From positions 1 to 52,283 of the forward strand of contig DAIDHX010000216.1 in the NCBI GenBank assembly GCA_027451885.1: a stretch of DNA of 52,283 nucleotides, read 5' to 3'. This stretch comes from Planctomycetales bacterium. Lineage in GTDB: Bacteria; Planctomycetota; Planctomycetia; Isosphaerales; Isosphaeraceae. The notes under the pieces were generated by a model, which worked only from the letters and a program-made list of their open reading frames with translations, had not been told where the DNA came from and ran no database searches. Shown here piece by piece: positions 32,943-42,020 of this stretch (position 1 is its first letter; every line of letters begins with the position of its first letter). The position numbers were made by a program, and so were the translations under genes.

Positions 32943-35900
32943 TCAACTCGCCGCGCCGTTGGTGCCTGGCACGATCGCGTTTTTGTGCTCTGGGTGCGAC
33001 CGTGGTGTGAACCACGGGTACACCGCGGGCAGGATCAGCGTGGTCAAAAGCGTGGAGGTGATCAGCCCGCCGATGACCACGGTTGCCAGCGGGCGCTGAA
33101 TCTCCGCGCCTGGGGTAACCGCGAGCGCCATGGGAATGAAGCCAAGCCCGGCCACAAGCGCGGTCATGAGGATGGGCCGCAGCCGCACGATCGCGGCCTC
33201 GTGCGCGGCCTCGTGGGGCTCGACGCCGTCCTGTCGCAGGTGTTCCACCGCGCTTACCCACACGAGCCCGTTCAAAACGGCCACGCCGAAAAGCGCGATG
33301 AAGCCGACGCCGGCCGAGATCGAGAACGGCAACCCGCGCAGATAAAGCGCGAAGATTCCGCCGGTCGCCGCCACGGGCACGGCGGTGTAGATGAGCGCGG
33401 CGAGCCGCAGCGAGTGGAAAGTGCTATAAAGCAATAAGAAGATGAGCACAAGTGCAATTGGAACGACGACGAGCAACCGCCGCGAGGCTGTTTGCAGGTG
33501 CTCGAACTGGCCGCCCCAGCGCATGATGTAGCCTGGGGGTAAAACGACCTGTTTGCTGATTTTCTCCTGGGCCTCGGCAACAAAGCTGGCGATGTCGCGC
33601 CCGCGGACATTCACGCCAACGACCGCCCTGCGCTGGATGTTCTCGCGTTCGACCTCGTTTGGGCCTTCCTCGGGCACGATGTCGGCGAGGACCTTGAGCG
33701 GGATCGGCCGGCCCATGGGGTCGACGAGCTGGATCGAGCCGATGCGGTCTGGATCGTTACGCCACGATTCCGGCAGACGCACCCGCAATGGGTGTCTCCT
33801 GTAGTCTTCAAACACGGTGCCGACGGTGCGTCCCCCGAGCGCGGCCACGGCGTCGAGCACCTCCTGCGCCTTGATTCCGTAGCGCGCGAGCTGGTCGCGC
33901 TTCACCGAGATCCTGAGCATGGGCAGGCGTCCGACCGAGGGAGTCTTGATGTCCGCGTTCCCCTTGACGGTGCGGATTACCCGTTCGACCTCGATGGAGA
34001 GCCGCCGGAGTACCTCGAGATCAGGCCCCTGGATGAGCGCGGCGACGTCGCTCTTGACGCCGGCCACGAGCTCGTTGACGCGCATCTCGATCGGCTGGCT
34101 GAAGCCGAACTTCACGCCGGGCACTTTTTCCGAGAGCAGCTTGTTCATCTCCTCGATCAGATCGTCGCGCGACAGCCCCTTGCGCCATTCGCTCTGAGGC
34201 CTGAGCATGGTCCAGACGTCAGTCTGGTGCACGCCCATGACGTCATTGGCGATTTCGGGCCGGCCGGTCTTGCAATAGACCATGCGGACCTCGGGAATGG
34301 TCCGGAGCAGGTTCTCGATCTGGGTGGAAGCCTCGACCGCCCCTTCGAGCGATGCGGACGGAATGCGCACGGCCTCGACGAGCAGGTCCCCCTCGTTCAG
34401 GCGGGGCATGAATTCGCCCCCCAGGTTGAGTGCAATTGGGACGCTCGATCCCACGAGCGCGAGCACGAGCAAAACGGCCGCGACAGGGGCCTTGAGAAAG
34501 AACCGCAAGGGAGGTTCGTAGATCTTCTTGACTGCGCGGACGAGGAAGACCTCGGTCTCGCTCGGCCGCCTGGGCAGGAACATCGATGCCAGCACCGGCA
34601 TCACCGTGAGCGAGAGCACGAGCGAGCCCAGAAGGGCGAAGATCACGGTGAGCGCCATCGGCCGGAACATCTTGCCCTCGGTCCCCTGCAGGGCCAGGAT
34701 CGGCAAGTAAACGATTGCAATGATGAGCTCTCCAAAGAGCGTGGGTTTGCGTACCTCCACCGCGGCGTCGCGAATGATTTCGAGCTTGGAGCGCGATCCT
34801 CCCTCGTGCGCCAGCCTGCGCACGCAGTTTTCGATCATGATCACGCTGGAATCAACGATGAGCCCGAAGTCGATCGCGCCCAGGCTCATGAGGCTCGCGG
34901 TGACACCAGTGGCAAGCATCACTGAGGATGCGAAGAGCATCGACAGGGGGATCGCAAGCGCGGTGATGATGCCGCCGCGGAGGTTGCCGAGCATGACGAG
35001 CAGCACGAGCATGACGAGCGCGCCGCCGGCTGCCAGGTTGTGCTCGACGGTGGAGAGAGTCTGATCGATCAAATTCGTGCGGTCATAGAGCGGCTCGATG
35101 GTCACGCCTTTCGGGAGGCTTTTCTTGAGGGTCTCGATCTCGGCCTTCACGTCCTCGACAACCCTGCGGCCGTTTTGCCCGATGAGCATCATCACGAGCC
35201 CGGTGACGATCTCTCCCTTGCCGTCGCGGGTGGCAAGCCCTGCGCGGATCATGGGGGCTTCCTTCACCTTGGCCACGGTGCCCACGGTGACGGGCACGCC
35301 GTTCTGCTCATCAATCACGATTGAGGCGATCTCGCCTGTCGTCTTGGCCTGGCTCACGCCGCGGATGTAGCGTGCTTCGCCCTCGTGTACCAGATAGCCG
35401 CCCCCCTGATTGGCGTTGTTGGACTCGAGCGCCTGGTAGAGGTCGGACATGGTCAGCCGGTGGGTTGCCAGTCGGTCAGGGTCAACCTGCACCTCGAACG
35501 TCTTGAGCTCTCCGCCGTGGGCATTGATCTCGGTGACGCCGGGCACGCGCCTGAGCTGGTAGGCGATGAACCAGTCGAGCAGAGTGCGGAGCTCCATGGG
35601 TCCCACGCCCGAGCTCGGGTCCGCCTTGACCTGGAACTGGAAGACCTCGCCAAGCGCGGTGGCGATCGGCCCAAGCATTGGCGTGCCGTAGCCGGGCGGG
35701 ATCGCCTCGGCCGCGCGGGGCAGGCGCTCGCCCACGAGCTGCCGCGCCCGGTAGATGTCGGTTCCTTCCTTGAAAACGATCGTTACAACCGAGACGCCAA
35801 ACTTTGAGATCGAACGAATCTCCTCGACGTCTGGCAAGCCGCTCATGGCGCCCTCGACCGGAATCGACAGCAGCATCTCAACCTCGAGCGGCGAGAGCGC

Positions 35901-36062
35901 AGGCGCTTCCGTCATCACCTGCACCTGCACGTTCGTGAGATCAGGCACGGCGTCGATCGGCAAATGGAACGCGGAGTAAACACCCAGCCCGGCGATCAAA
36001 AGCGCCAGGATAAGCACAAAGAACCGATTCCGCAGCGAGGCTTCGATCACGGCGTTCAGCAT
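32943..36062 (-). CDS. CusA/CzcA-family heavy-metal RND efflux transporter
   Basis: A 1039-residue inner-membrane proton-driven pump exporting metal cations such as Cu(I), Ag(I), Zn, Co or Cd. Features are the N-terminal MLNAVIEASLRNRFFVLI, PDLTNVQVQV, the HME-RND TM4 signature (AIDFGLIVDSSVIMIENCVR) with its membrane Asp residues, two large periplasmic loops and TM clusters at both ends (AALIYTAVPVAATGGIFALY; GFIALFGVAVLNGLVWVSA). The full family length is present. Metal specificity cannot be read by eye, so no symbol is given. It is 145 bases downstream of the CusB-like adaptor gene on the same strand. No outer-membrane TolC/CusC-type channel is in the window. Confidence 0.93.
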   Translation of the reverse strand: MLNAVIEASLRNRFFVLILALLIAGLGVYSAFHLPIDAVPDLTNVQVQVMTEAPALSPLEVEMLLSIPVEGAMSGLPDVEEIRSISKFGVSVVTIVFKEGTDIYRARQLVGERLPRAAEAIPPGYGTPMLGPIATALGEVFQFQVKADPSSGVGPMELRTLLDWFIAYQLRRVPGVTEINAHGGELKTFEVQVDPDRLATHRLTMSDLYQALESNNANQGGGYLVHEGEARYIRGVSQAKTTGEIASIVIDEQNGVPVTVGTVAKVKEAPMIRAGLATRDGKGEIVTGLVMMLIGQNGRRVVEDVKAEIETLKKSLPKGVTIEPLYDRTNLIDQTLSTVEHNLAAGGALVMLVLLVMLGNLRGGIITALAIPLSMLFASSVMLATGVTASLMSLGAIDFGLIVDSSVIMIENCVRRLAHEGGSRSKLEIIRDAAVEVRKPTLFGELIIAIVYLPILALQGTEGKMFRPMALTVIFALLGSLVLSLTVMPVLASMFLPRRPSETEVFLVRAVKKIYEPPLRFFLKAPVAAVLLVLALVGSSVPIALNLGGEFMPRLNEGDLLVEAVRIPSASLEGAVEASTQIENLLRTIPEVRMVYCKTGRPEIANDVMGVHQTDVWTMLRPQSEWRKGLSRDDLIEEMNKLLSEKVPGVKFGFSQPIEMRVNELVAGVKSDVAALIQGPDLEVLRRLSIEVERVIRTVKGNADIKTPSVGRLPMLRISVKRDQLARYGIKAQEVLDAVAALGGRTVGTVFEDYRRHPLRVRLPESWRNDPDRIGSIQLVDPMGRPIPLKVLADIVPEEGPNEVERENIQRRAVVGVNVRGRDIASFVAEAQEKISKQVVLPPGYIMRWGGQFEHLQTASRRLLVVVPIALVLIFLLLYSTFHSLRLAALIYTAVPVAATGGIFALYLRGLPFSISAGVGFIALFGVAVLNGLVWVSAVEHLRQDGVEPHEAAHEAAIVRLRPILMTALVAGLGFIPMALAVTPGAEIQRPLATVVIGGLITSTLLTTLILPAVYPWFTPRSHPEHKNAIVPGTNGAAS

Positions 36063-36207
36063 GGTCTAACTCCCCTCCGCGAATCAGCCGAGAGGGCATG
36101 GCTCCCCGGATTGTGATGAAAGGATGCGTCACCCCCGCTCGAGGGAGACAGTGGCCGCAGTCCGGGTGAGTGTATAACTACCAGAGAAAGTTCATGCGTG
36201 GGCATGT

Positions 36208-37848
36208 TCATTCTTCCTCCGGTTCGTTCTGGAGCACGAGCTCGCTCTTGAGCATGAACGCGCCCGAGGAGACGACGACGTCGCCCGGCCTGATGCCGGC
36301 CTTGATCACGATCCGGTCGCCGAGTTGGCGTCCGGTCTCGACCGGGCGGATCGAGAAGCTGCGATTGCCGGGCGCGGTGGAGGCCGGGACGAACACGCAG
36401 CTCTGGGCGTCGATGTCGACCACGGCGGCGGCCGGGACGGTGAGCGCTTCCTCGCGTGCCTTGCTGTCCAGAATGATGCGCGTAAACATGCCGGCGATAA
36501 GGACGCCGTCGCGATTGTCCGTCTGGGCCAGGATGGGCACGCTGCGGGTTTGAGGATCGACGATCGCCCCCACCGACAGCAGCCTGGCTTTGAAGATGCG
36601 CCCGGGATACGCCTGGGCGGTCATCTCGATCGTACCATTGCGAATACTGGAGAGCTTGGCAACGTCTGGCTCGGGCACGTTCGCGGTGACCCACACACTG
36701 CTCAGGTCGACGAGGGTGAAGAGCACGTCGGTCACGTCGACCTTGAAGCTGGTCACAGCCGCGGCCGTGCGCTTGACGACCGTGGAATCGAACGCGGCCT
36801 TGATCGGGTAAGTTGTGACGTCAAGCTCGCCATCGGGCTTGCTCAGGTCCCGGGAGGCTTCCCGCGAAAGCACGTGCTCCAGGTCGACATCCACTCCCAG
36901 AAGCGCGAGCCGGTGCGCTGCGTCAAGAACCGCTCCTTCGGCTTGCCGCAGCCGGTTGTCAGCCAGCTTTTTTTCGAGCTGGGCGTCGAACAGAGACTGT
37001 TCCATCGCGGCCTCGAGCTTCGCCTGCACGCCTTCTCGCGTGTGCCGGGCCACGAGCGGAATATGTTCGCCCATCACGTTCACGCCCTTGGGGCTCGCGG
37101 TCTTTTGCTCCTCATGGCAGGCGATATCGAAATCCGCATAAGCCTGGAGCAGCGTGCCGCGATAGGTTCCAAGCTGCTTGCCTGCGAACTGCCGCTCGAT
37201 CATCCGCGTGTCGGTCAGCTTGGCGATTTTCGGCCAGGAGATTTCAACGTGCTCGTCATCGTCAGGCAGGGCCCGCCTGCGCTCCGTGAGTGCGGTGCGC
37301 ATTTCGGGAATGAGCAAGGCGACGTTCTTTGCAACCTCGTCCTTCCAGTCGGCCTCGATTCGTGCGGCTTCCAGGTCGCGCTGACGCGCACGCAGGTTGA
37401 GCCGTGACAGGCCAACGTCCGGAGAATCGAGCACCGCCAGCACCTGCCCGCGCTTGACCTGCTCACCCTGCATGACCTTCACCTCGCGGATCACACCGGT
37501 CGCCCGCGGCCGGATGTCGATCTGCTGGTTCAAGTTGGCCGTAACATGACCTGGAACGCCCACTTCCGTCTGAAGTCCTTCCGTCCGAGCGGGTTCGAGT
37601 GCAATCTTGGCCGCTTCGAATTTCTCGGCAGAAAGCGTGCAGGTCGTTTTCTTGGAGGCCTCGCTCCTCGGCTTGTCTTCACCCGGCGGCAGCGCTTGCG
37701 GTTGCCCCCCTCCCTTGGAGAGATGGCCGAGTTGATCCTTGCCGACATAGGCGGCAAATAGCAGAACCACCACCCCGAGCGCAGTCCAGGGCACCCAGCT
37801 TGTGTTCACGCGGACTCCGCCGCGATTTCCCGCGAGCGCGATCGCCAT
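36208..37848 (-). CDS. CusB-like periplasmic adaptor (membrane fusion) protein
   Basis: A 546-residue adaptor that links the RND pump to an outer-membrane channel. It has one N-terminal membrane helix (WVPWTALGVVVLLFAAYVG). The lipoyl halves are visible as DIRPRATGVIREVKVMQGEQ and later LTVPAAAVVDIDAQ. A long helical hairpin lies between (LRARQRDLEAARIEADWKDE; EGAVLDAAHRLALLGVDV), and the beta-barrel includes SSVWVTANVPEPDVAKL. It is longer than E. coli CusB (about 400 residues) because of the extended hairpin. Start ATG 37848 has GGAG about 8 bases upstream. It lies between the His-rich protein gene and the pump gene, as in planctomycete metal loci. Confidence 0.9.
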   Translation of the reverse strand: MAIALAGNRGGVRVNTSWVPWTALGVVVLLFAAYVGKDQLGHLSKGGGQPQALPPGEDKPRSEASKKTTCTLSAEKFEAAKIALEPARTEGLQTEVGVPGHVTANLNQQIDIRPRATGVIREVKVMQGEQVKRGQVLAVLDSPDVGLSRLNLRARQRDLEAARIEADWKDEVAKNVALLIPEMRTALTERRRALPDDDEHVEISWPKIAKLTDTRMIERQFAGKQLGTYRGTLLQAYADFDIACHEEQKTASPKGVNVMGEHIPLVARHTREGVQAKLEAAMEQSLFDAQLEKKLADNRLRQAEGAVLDAAHRLALLGVDVDLEHVLSREASRDLSKPDGELDVTTYPIKAAFDSTVVKRTAAAVTSFKVDVTDVLFTLVDLSSVWVTANVPEPDVAKLSSIRNGTIEMTAQAYPGRIFKARLLSVGAIVDPQTRSVPILAQTDNRDGVLIAGMFTRIILDSKAREEALTVPAAAVVDIDAQSCVFVPASTAPGNRSFSIRPVETGRQLGDRIVIKAGIRPGDVVVSSGAFMLKSELVLQNEPEEE

Positions 37849-37959
37849 CGAGCCAACTCCAGTGCTTATAAGAAGATAGGGAATAGAGGGTGCGAGCGGA
37901 CCGAACACCACGGCGCACGCGGTATCGCGGTGGGCACTCACGTCCAGCGCGGTCGGCGA

Positions 37960-38478
37960 TCAGCAATTCAGCCGCGTGGAAAGCGCATGGGAGTGCGCGC
38001 TCGGGAAGCACGCGGATGTGGGACGGCGGGAAAATGACTGGGTGTGCGGCTGGTCGAGGATGGCCAGGCACACCAGCGCGGCCGATCCGATGTCAGACGA
38101 ACCCCTGTGTGAGCTTTGATCCACGCACAGGGCAGCCGACGCGCTCCAGTCGAACGCAGGGCCTTCCCCTTGTTGAGCGTGCATCGAAGGTCCTGGTCCT
38201 GGGCCGTGGTGCGAATCCGCAGCTCGAGTATTGCCCCCCATGTCCTCAAGGGACACAAACCAGTGCCAGTGCAAAAGCGACACGTCGGCGTTTGTGTCAG
38301 CCGTGGGATGCCAGGCGAGAAGGTGATCGTGAAAGGGGCAGTATTCACCCGGTCCGTCGTGATGGCGAACGTTGTGGAAGTCGGCCTGTGGCAAAGGAAT
38401 ATGGATCAAGCTCAGGGCCGATAAGGCCACCATGAGCCGAGCCAGAATGCGGTGTTGTCCCAGCAGGAAGGGGGACAC
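37960..38478 (-). CDS. His-rich exported protein of the metal-efflux locus
   Basis: A 172-residue protein with an N-terminal hydrophobic segment (RLMVALSALSLIHIPLP) and many His residues: FHNVRHHDGPGEYCPFHDHL, then HWHWF and DSHHGPG. Clustered His and a Cys suggest metal binding in the periplasm. No named family is recognised. The start is GTG 38478, chosen because AAGGA lies 7 bases upstream; a TTG at 38496 and an ATG at 38433 are alternatives. The C-terminus (SRRPTSACFPSAHSHAL) is low-complexity. It is first in the His-rich, CusB-like, CusA-like order, so a metal-chaperone or sensor role is inferred. Confidence 0.68.
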   Translation of the reverse strand: MSPFLLGQHRILARLMVALSALSLIHIPLPQADFHNVRHHDGPGEYCPFHDHLLAWHPTADTNADVSLLHWHWFVSLEDMGGNTRAADSHHGPGPGPSMHAQQGEGPAFDWSASAALCVDQSSHRGSSDIGSAALVCLAILDQPHTQSFSRRPTSACFPSAHSHALSTRLNC

Positions 38479-38570
38479 AGGGAGATCCTTGCGCAAAGCC
38501 AGGCGAGTTCGAACAACCTAGCTATTATGATACCCGCGCAGGGCGTGGTCAACCATCCGCGCCCGAGCGG

Positions 38571-39548
38571 TTAGACGGGATCGAGCCCCAGGACCTCGTT
38601 GCCGCGCGTGGTGCTCATCTTCCTCCAAACGGAGATTGAGATCGAGTTCTTCACGAAGCGAATCGAGCCGTCACAAAGGGCGGCGTTCACCCCTCCTGGG
38701 TGCCGGCTACGAGCTGAGTAGTTATCTGGAATGGCGGTAGTTGCGCCCATGCAGGGGGGATTTGGCGATTGGTTGTTGCAGTAGTAGGCGCTGAAGAGCA
38801 CGTCAGGAAAGCTGGTGTTCGGTGGATGGAGCGCCTCGAACGCGGCCGCGTCGCCCCACCACGAAAAGCCACGTAGATCAAGCCCCTGGCCGACGATCAC
38901 TTCAGACAGCAAAAGCGTGTTCGAGAGACCATCGGTGATGGCGCTCAAGGGAACGCACGCGTGCGCCGGTTGGTTGTGGTCGGCTAGTGGCGAGCCAATG
39001 TCGCTGAAAGGCGCGCCGAGGAATGGAGTGCCCTGGTATTCGGTTTGAGCGGCGATCGTGTTGCCGAAATTCACCGCGTAATTCTGTGAAGTGCAGGCGA
39101 ATGTTGCGCCCCCCAGGGTCGTGCTCAAAGGAGCGTTCGTCAGGTCGCTGGGGCACAGATACGCCAGGAGCCGGGTCGAGGTTACCGTCACATTCGCGGC
39201 GCCAAAGTAGCGAAAATCGGTGTCATACGGAGCAGGCCAGCCGGGAGTGTTATTACCCATCGCGTTCCATGCGTTATAGAGCGGCGTTTGGTCGAGATAG
39301 GGCAAGGTGTAGACCAGCCAGGTGCCCCAGCAGCAGCCTTTCTTGCCAGGTGGTAAGACAGTGGAGCTGGATTCGTAACTATGAAACGCGAGCGCGATCT
39401 GCTTGAGATTGTTGATGCAATTGGCGCGGCGAGCGGCTTCACGGGCGGATTGAACCGCCGGTAGCAAAAGCGCGACCAGAACGCCGATCACAGCCATGAC
39501 GACGAGCAGCTCGATCAGGGTAAATCCGCGCTGAGGGTGCCGGGACAT
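38571..39548 (-). CDS. DUF1559 prepilin-like protein
   Basis: A 325-residue protein of the DUF1559 family that is hugely expanded in planctomycetes. The N-terminus is a type IV prepilin/pseudopilin signal (RHPQRGFTLIELLVVMAVIG), with cleavage expected between Gly and Phe. A hydrophobic helix and QSAREAARRANCINNLKQIA follow. The C-terminal motif (SRHPGGVNAALCDGSIRFV) is the family H-X-G-G hallmark. ATG 39548 has GAGGAG 8 bases upstream; an extension to 39827 would put 93 residues before the prepilin signal and is rejected. The location is the cell surface; the role is unknown. Its neighbour 25 bases upstream is a small exported partner. Confidence 0.93.
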   Translation of the reverse strand: MSRHPQRGFTLIELLVVMAVIGVLVALLLPAVQSAREAARRANCINNLKQIALAFHSYESSSTVLPPGKKGCCWGTWLVYTLPYLDQTPLYNAWNAMGNNTPGWPAPYDTDFRYFGAANVTVTSTRLLAYLCPSDLTNAPLSTTLGGATFACTSQNYAVNFGNTIAAQTEYQGTPFLGAPFSDIGSPLADHNQPAHACVPLSAITDGLSNTLLLSEVIVGQGLDLRGFSWWGDAAAFEALHPPNTSFPDVLFSAYYCNNQSPNPPCMGATTAIPDNYSARSRHPGGVNAALCDGSIRFVKNSISISVWRKMSTTRGNEVLGLDPV

Positions 39549-39573
39549 GATGAGGCTCCTCGAGGTTTGGAAA

Positions 39574-40047
39574 TCACGGCGCGGGTGCTTCGGTCTCGCA
39601 TTCAAGATCGAAGCGAAGGTCACGCGCATTGTCCGGACCCAGGCGGATTGTGAGGCTCGATTTCGCATTGTAGCGCTCGGGAACGCGGTCGACCATGGGT
39701 CGGCTTGCCCGTTCGGATTGCCCTGCCGCGGGAGCTGCCTGCGCGGTTGAGGCAGCGTAGACACGGACAAGGTATTCACCGGGATAGGCTCCCTGAGCGG
39801 CTGGGATCCAGAAGCGGCCGTGCGCAATCAACCCGCCTGCCTCTGACCGCTCGCCAGATCCCGGCTCGAAGAGGATTGCTCCCGATTCGATTGGCTGGCC
39901 GCCGCAGGAAACCGTCCCTCCCAGGGCCATGCGCCCACCCGCATCTGGCCGATTGCACGCGAATCGGGCGGCAACCGCCGCGAACAAGCACGCCGCCACC
40001 ATCCCCGCGCGCAGCATTCCTCGACCTCTGAAATCCATGGTGCTCAT
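39574..40047 (-). CDS. Small exported carboxypeptidase-regulatory-like protein
   Basis: A 157-residue protein with a signal peptide (GMVAACLFAAVAARFAC; the Cys could be a lipobox, though it is not a strong one). The mature part carries GGTVSCGGQPIESGAILFEP, then GEYLVRVYAASTAQAAP and YNAKSSLTIRLGPDN. This is the pattern of transthyretin/carboxypeptidase-regulatory-like domains seen next to DUF1559 genes in planctomycetes. Start ATG 40047 has no strong Shine-Dalgarno; ATG 40038 is an alternative. The reading frame extends far upstream but would overlap the divergent sigma gene. It is probably cotranscribed with the DUF1559 gene 25 bases downstream. Confidence 0.75.
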   Translation of the reverse strand: MSTMDFRGRGMLRAGMVAACLFAAVAARFACNRPDAGGRMALGGTVSCGGQPIESGAILFEPGSGERSEAGGLIAHGRFWIPAAQGAYPGEYLVRVYAASTAQAAPAAGQSERASRPMVDRVPERYNAKSSLTIRLGPDNARDLRFDLECETEAPAP

Positions 40048-40193
40048 ACGTGGTTTCAGAGAACAGAGTTCGCGGCGCAGTGGCCAATCGCAGGTTTTTT
40101 CTGAGAAAGTTGAATCCCGAATGCCTACGATAGGCAGAACCATTGTGAGTGGGTGAGGTTGAGTGCAACGTGCAGGCCGCTTGCGAGAGCGAC

Positions 40194-41084
40194 ATGGCGA
40201 GCGTGATCGAGAGCGATTGCCAGCTTCTGGCCCGGTTTTCCCGCGAGGCGGATCAGGCGGCGTTTCGCAGCCTGGTTTCGCGCCACGGGCCCGGTGTGCT
40301 CCAGGTCTGCCGCGCAGTGCTCCACGATCCCCACGCTGCGGAAGATGCCTTCCAGGCGACGTTTCTTGTCCTGGTACAAAAAGCTCCAGCGATCCGTGAT
40401 CCTGAGCTTCTGGGCGAATGGCTGCGCGGAGTAGCCTATCGCACAGCGCTCCATGCACGATCACGTGACTTCCGCCAAAAGCGACGAGAAAGGTCTATTG
40501 CGGCGATGTCGGAGGTGGAAACGAGCTCGGCCGGGATCGACTTCGACACCCGGCGCATCGTGCGTGACGAGCTCGATCAGCTACCAGAGGAATATCGTGC
40601 TCCGCTCGTGCTGTTCTACCTGGATGGCCTATCGCAGGAACAGGTGGCCGCGCGGTTGCGAGTTCCTCTGGGTACGGCAAAAACGCGGATCTCGCGTGGC
40701 CGGCGGATGTTGCGTGAGCGGCTCGATCGCCGCGGCCTTGGTCTCGGCGTGGCGCTTCTCTTGTGGCTGCTGAATCCAGCCCAGGCCGAGGCTGCTCCTG
40801 AAGTTCTGATCACACGAACGGTCAAGGGGATGCGACTCGCCGCGACCGGCCGCAAGGAGGAACTGGCCGCCCGCTACACACGTGCCTTTGAGCTCGCAAG
40901 CGCGGCGATTTCTTCTGGGGCGGCCATCGGGGGCCGCTGGCTGTGGCTCATCATGGGCATGGTGGTGCTGCTGGGTGGCCTGGCTGCACCCGCTGTGCTT
41001 GCCTACCAGGAAGTTCCGCCAGTCCCCCCGGCCGCACAGCTCCCCGCGAATCTGACCGACGTCCTCAACGTCGAGTGCCGCTAG
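40194..41084 (+). CDS. ECF sigma factor with C-terminal membrane tail
   Basis: A 296-residue sigma factor. Region 2 shows SRHGPGVLQVCRAVLHDP, then AAEDAFQATFLVLVQKA and LGEWLRGVAYRTALHARSRD. Region 4 is DELDQLPEEYRAPLVLFYLD, then GLSQEQVAARLRVPLGTAKT. After the RISRGRRMLRERL end of region 4 the protein continues about 120 residues. Two hydrophobic stretches (LGVALLLWLLNP, and the stronger WLWLIMGMVVLLGGLAAPAV) suggest a membrane-tethered tail. This type occurs in planctomycete genomes. Start ATG 40194 (MASVIESD) has GAGAG just upstream. It is divergent from the DUF1559 pair and could regulate it (inference). Confidence 0.88.
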   Translation: MASVIESDCQLLARFSREADQAAFRSLVSRHGPGVLQVCRAVLHDPHAAEDAFQATFLVLVQKAPAIRDPELLGEWLRGVAYRTALHARSRDFRQKRRERSIAAMSEVETSSAGIDFDTRRIVRDELDQLPEEYRAPLVLFYLDGLSQEQVAARLRVPLGTAKTRISRGRRMLRERLDRRGLGLGVALLLWLLNPAQAEAAPEVLITRTVKGMRLAATGRKEELAARYTRAFELASAAISSGAAIGGRWLWLIMGMVVLLGGLAAPAVLAYQEVPPVPPAAQLPANLTDVLNVECR

Positions 41085-41299
41085 GGAAAGGCGTTCTCAA
41101 TACGCCCCCGGGCGCTTGATGCGTTTGAATCACGCCCAGGCTCAGCCTGGTGCGACCGATACCCGTCCGCGCGTATGCGCGGGCGGATCCGCCGCCTCGT
41201 TTCGGGAGACTGCCCAGGCGATTCTTACCCGATCATTCTGTCGTCGCATGGGTAGTCTCCCGTCTTGCTTTTCTTCTTACTTTACAAGGAACAGGAACC

Positions 41300-41992
41300 A
41301 TGATCGAGCAGAATGAACATTCTCCCCGGCGATCCTTTCTCAAGAAGGCCGCCACGATTGCCACAATCGCACCCGCCGCGATGATCGTGGGCTCGAAGTC
41401 AAGCCACGCGGGCCGGCGCAGGCTGCGTGATCTCTATCCAGGATGGACCCGGGAAAACTTCCAGGCCATTCAGTCGGACGAAAACGCGCACGTGCAGTTT
41501 CTGGTCAACGCGCTGGGAACAATGGCCCGACCGATGCCCACATTCCAGAACCTGGCGCAGATGGACGAAGTGGCGTTCGCACAGGTCTCCCGGGCGCTTG
41601 AGAACACCGGCGTGGGAGCGTATCTCGGAGCATTGCCGCTCCTGGTTCAATTCGGCGTGGACTATGTTTCCCCGGCGGCTTCCATCGCACTGATCGAGGC
41701 GCGGCATTCCGGCTTTCTGAACACACTGATCGACCTGCCAGTGAATGAGGACATCCTGAACGAACAGGCGAGCTTTGAGGTTGCACTCACACCACAGCAA
41801 GTCGTGAGCCTGGCTGGACCGTTCATCGTCGACCTGAACGGCGGCCCGCCGCTCATCCCCGCCGGAGGGTTCACGAACGCGATCCAGGTGCTCAACTTCG
41901 CCCTCGCGCTCGAGTATCTCGAGGCAGCCTTCTATAACATCAATGTACCAGCGTTCTTCCCCGATCCCGAATTCGAGCATCGTCGCCGCTAG
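41300..41992 (+). CDS. Tat-exported ferritin-like protein
   Basis: A 230-residue protein with a twin-arginine signal (SPRRSFLKKAATIATIAPAA). The mature part matches the ferritin-like family in pieces: DENAHVQFLVNALG, then ENTGVGAYLGALPLL, EARHSGFLNTLID and, near the C-terminus, VLNFALALEYLEAAFYN. Their order looks circularly permuted relative to the usual family, where the LEYLEAAFY helix comes first. Metal ligands (Glu and His in these helices) appear kept. Start ATG 41300 has AAGGAACAGGA just before it; extension to 41150 would mask the Tat signal. It follows the sigma factor by 215 bases on the same strand. Its biochemical role is unknown. Confidence 0.8.
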   Translation: MIEQNEHSPRRSFLKKAATIATIAPAAMIVGSKSSHAGRRRLRDLYPGWTRENFQAIQSDENAHVQFLVNALGTMARPMPTFQNLAQMDEVAFAQVSRALENTGVGAYLGALPLLVQFGVDYVSPAASIALIEARHSGFLNTLIDLPVNEDILNEQASFEVALTPQQVVSLAGPFIVDLNGGPPLIPAGGFTNAIQVLNFALALEYLEAAFYNINVPAFFPDPEFEHRRR

Positions 41993-42020
41993 TTCGTCGG
42001 CGATATCCTCACTTCGCTCG

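Noticed and set aside
33792-34925. 377-codon plus-strand frame inside the CusA-type gene
   Set aside because: Antisense shadow of a well-conserved RND transporter; sequence is His/Asp/Glu-rich without any domain.
36325-37407. 360-codon plus-strand frame opposite the CusB-like gene
   Set aside because: Antisense shadow with no recognisable protein features.
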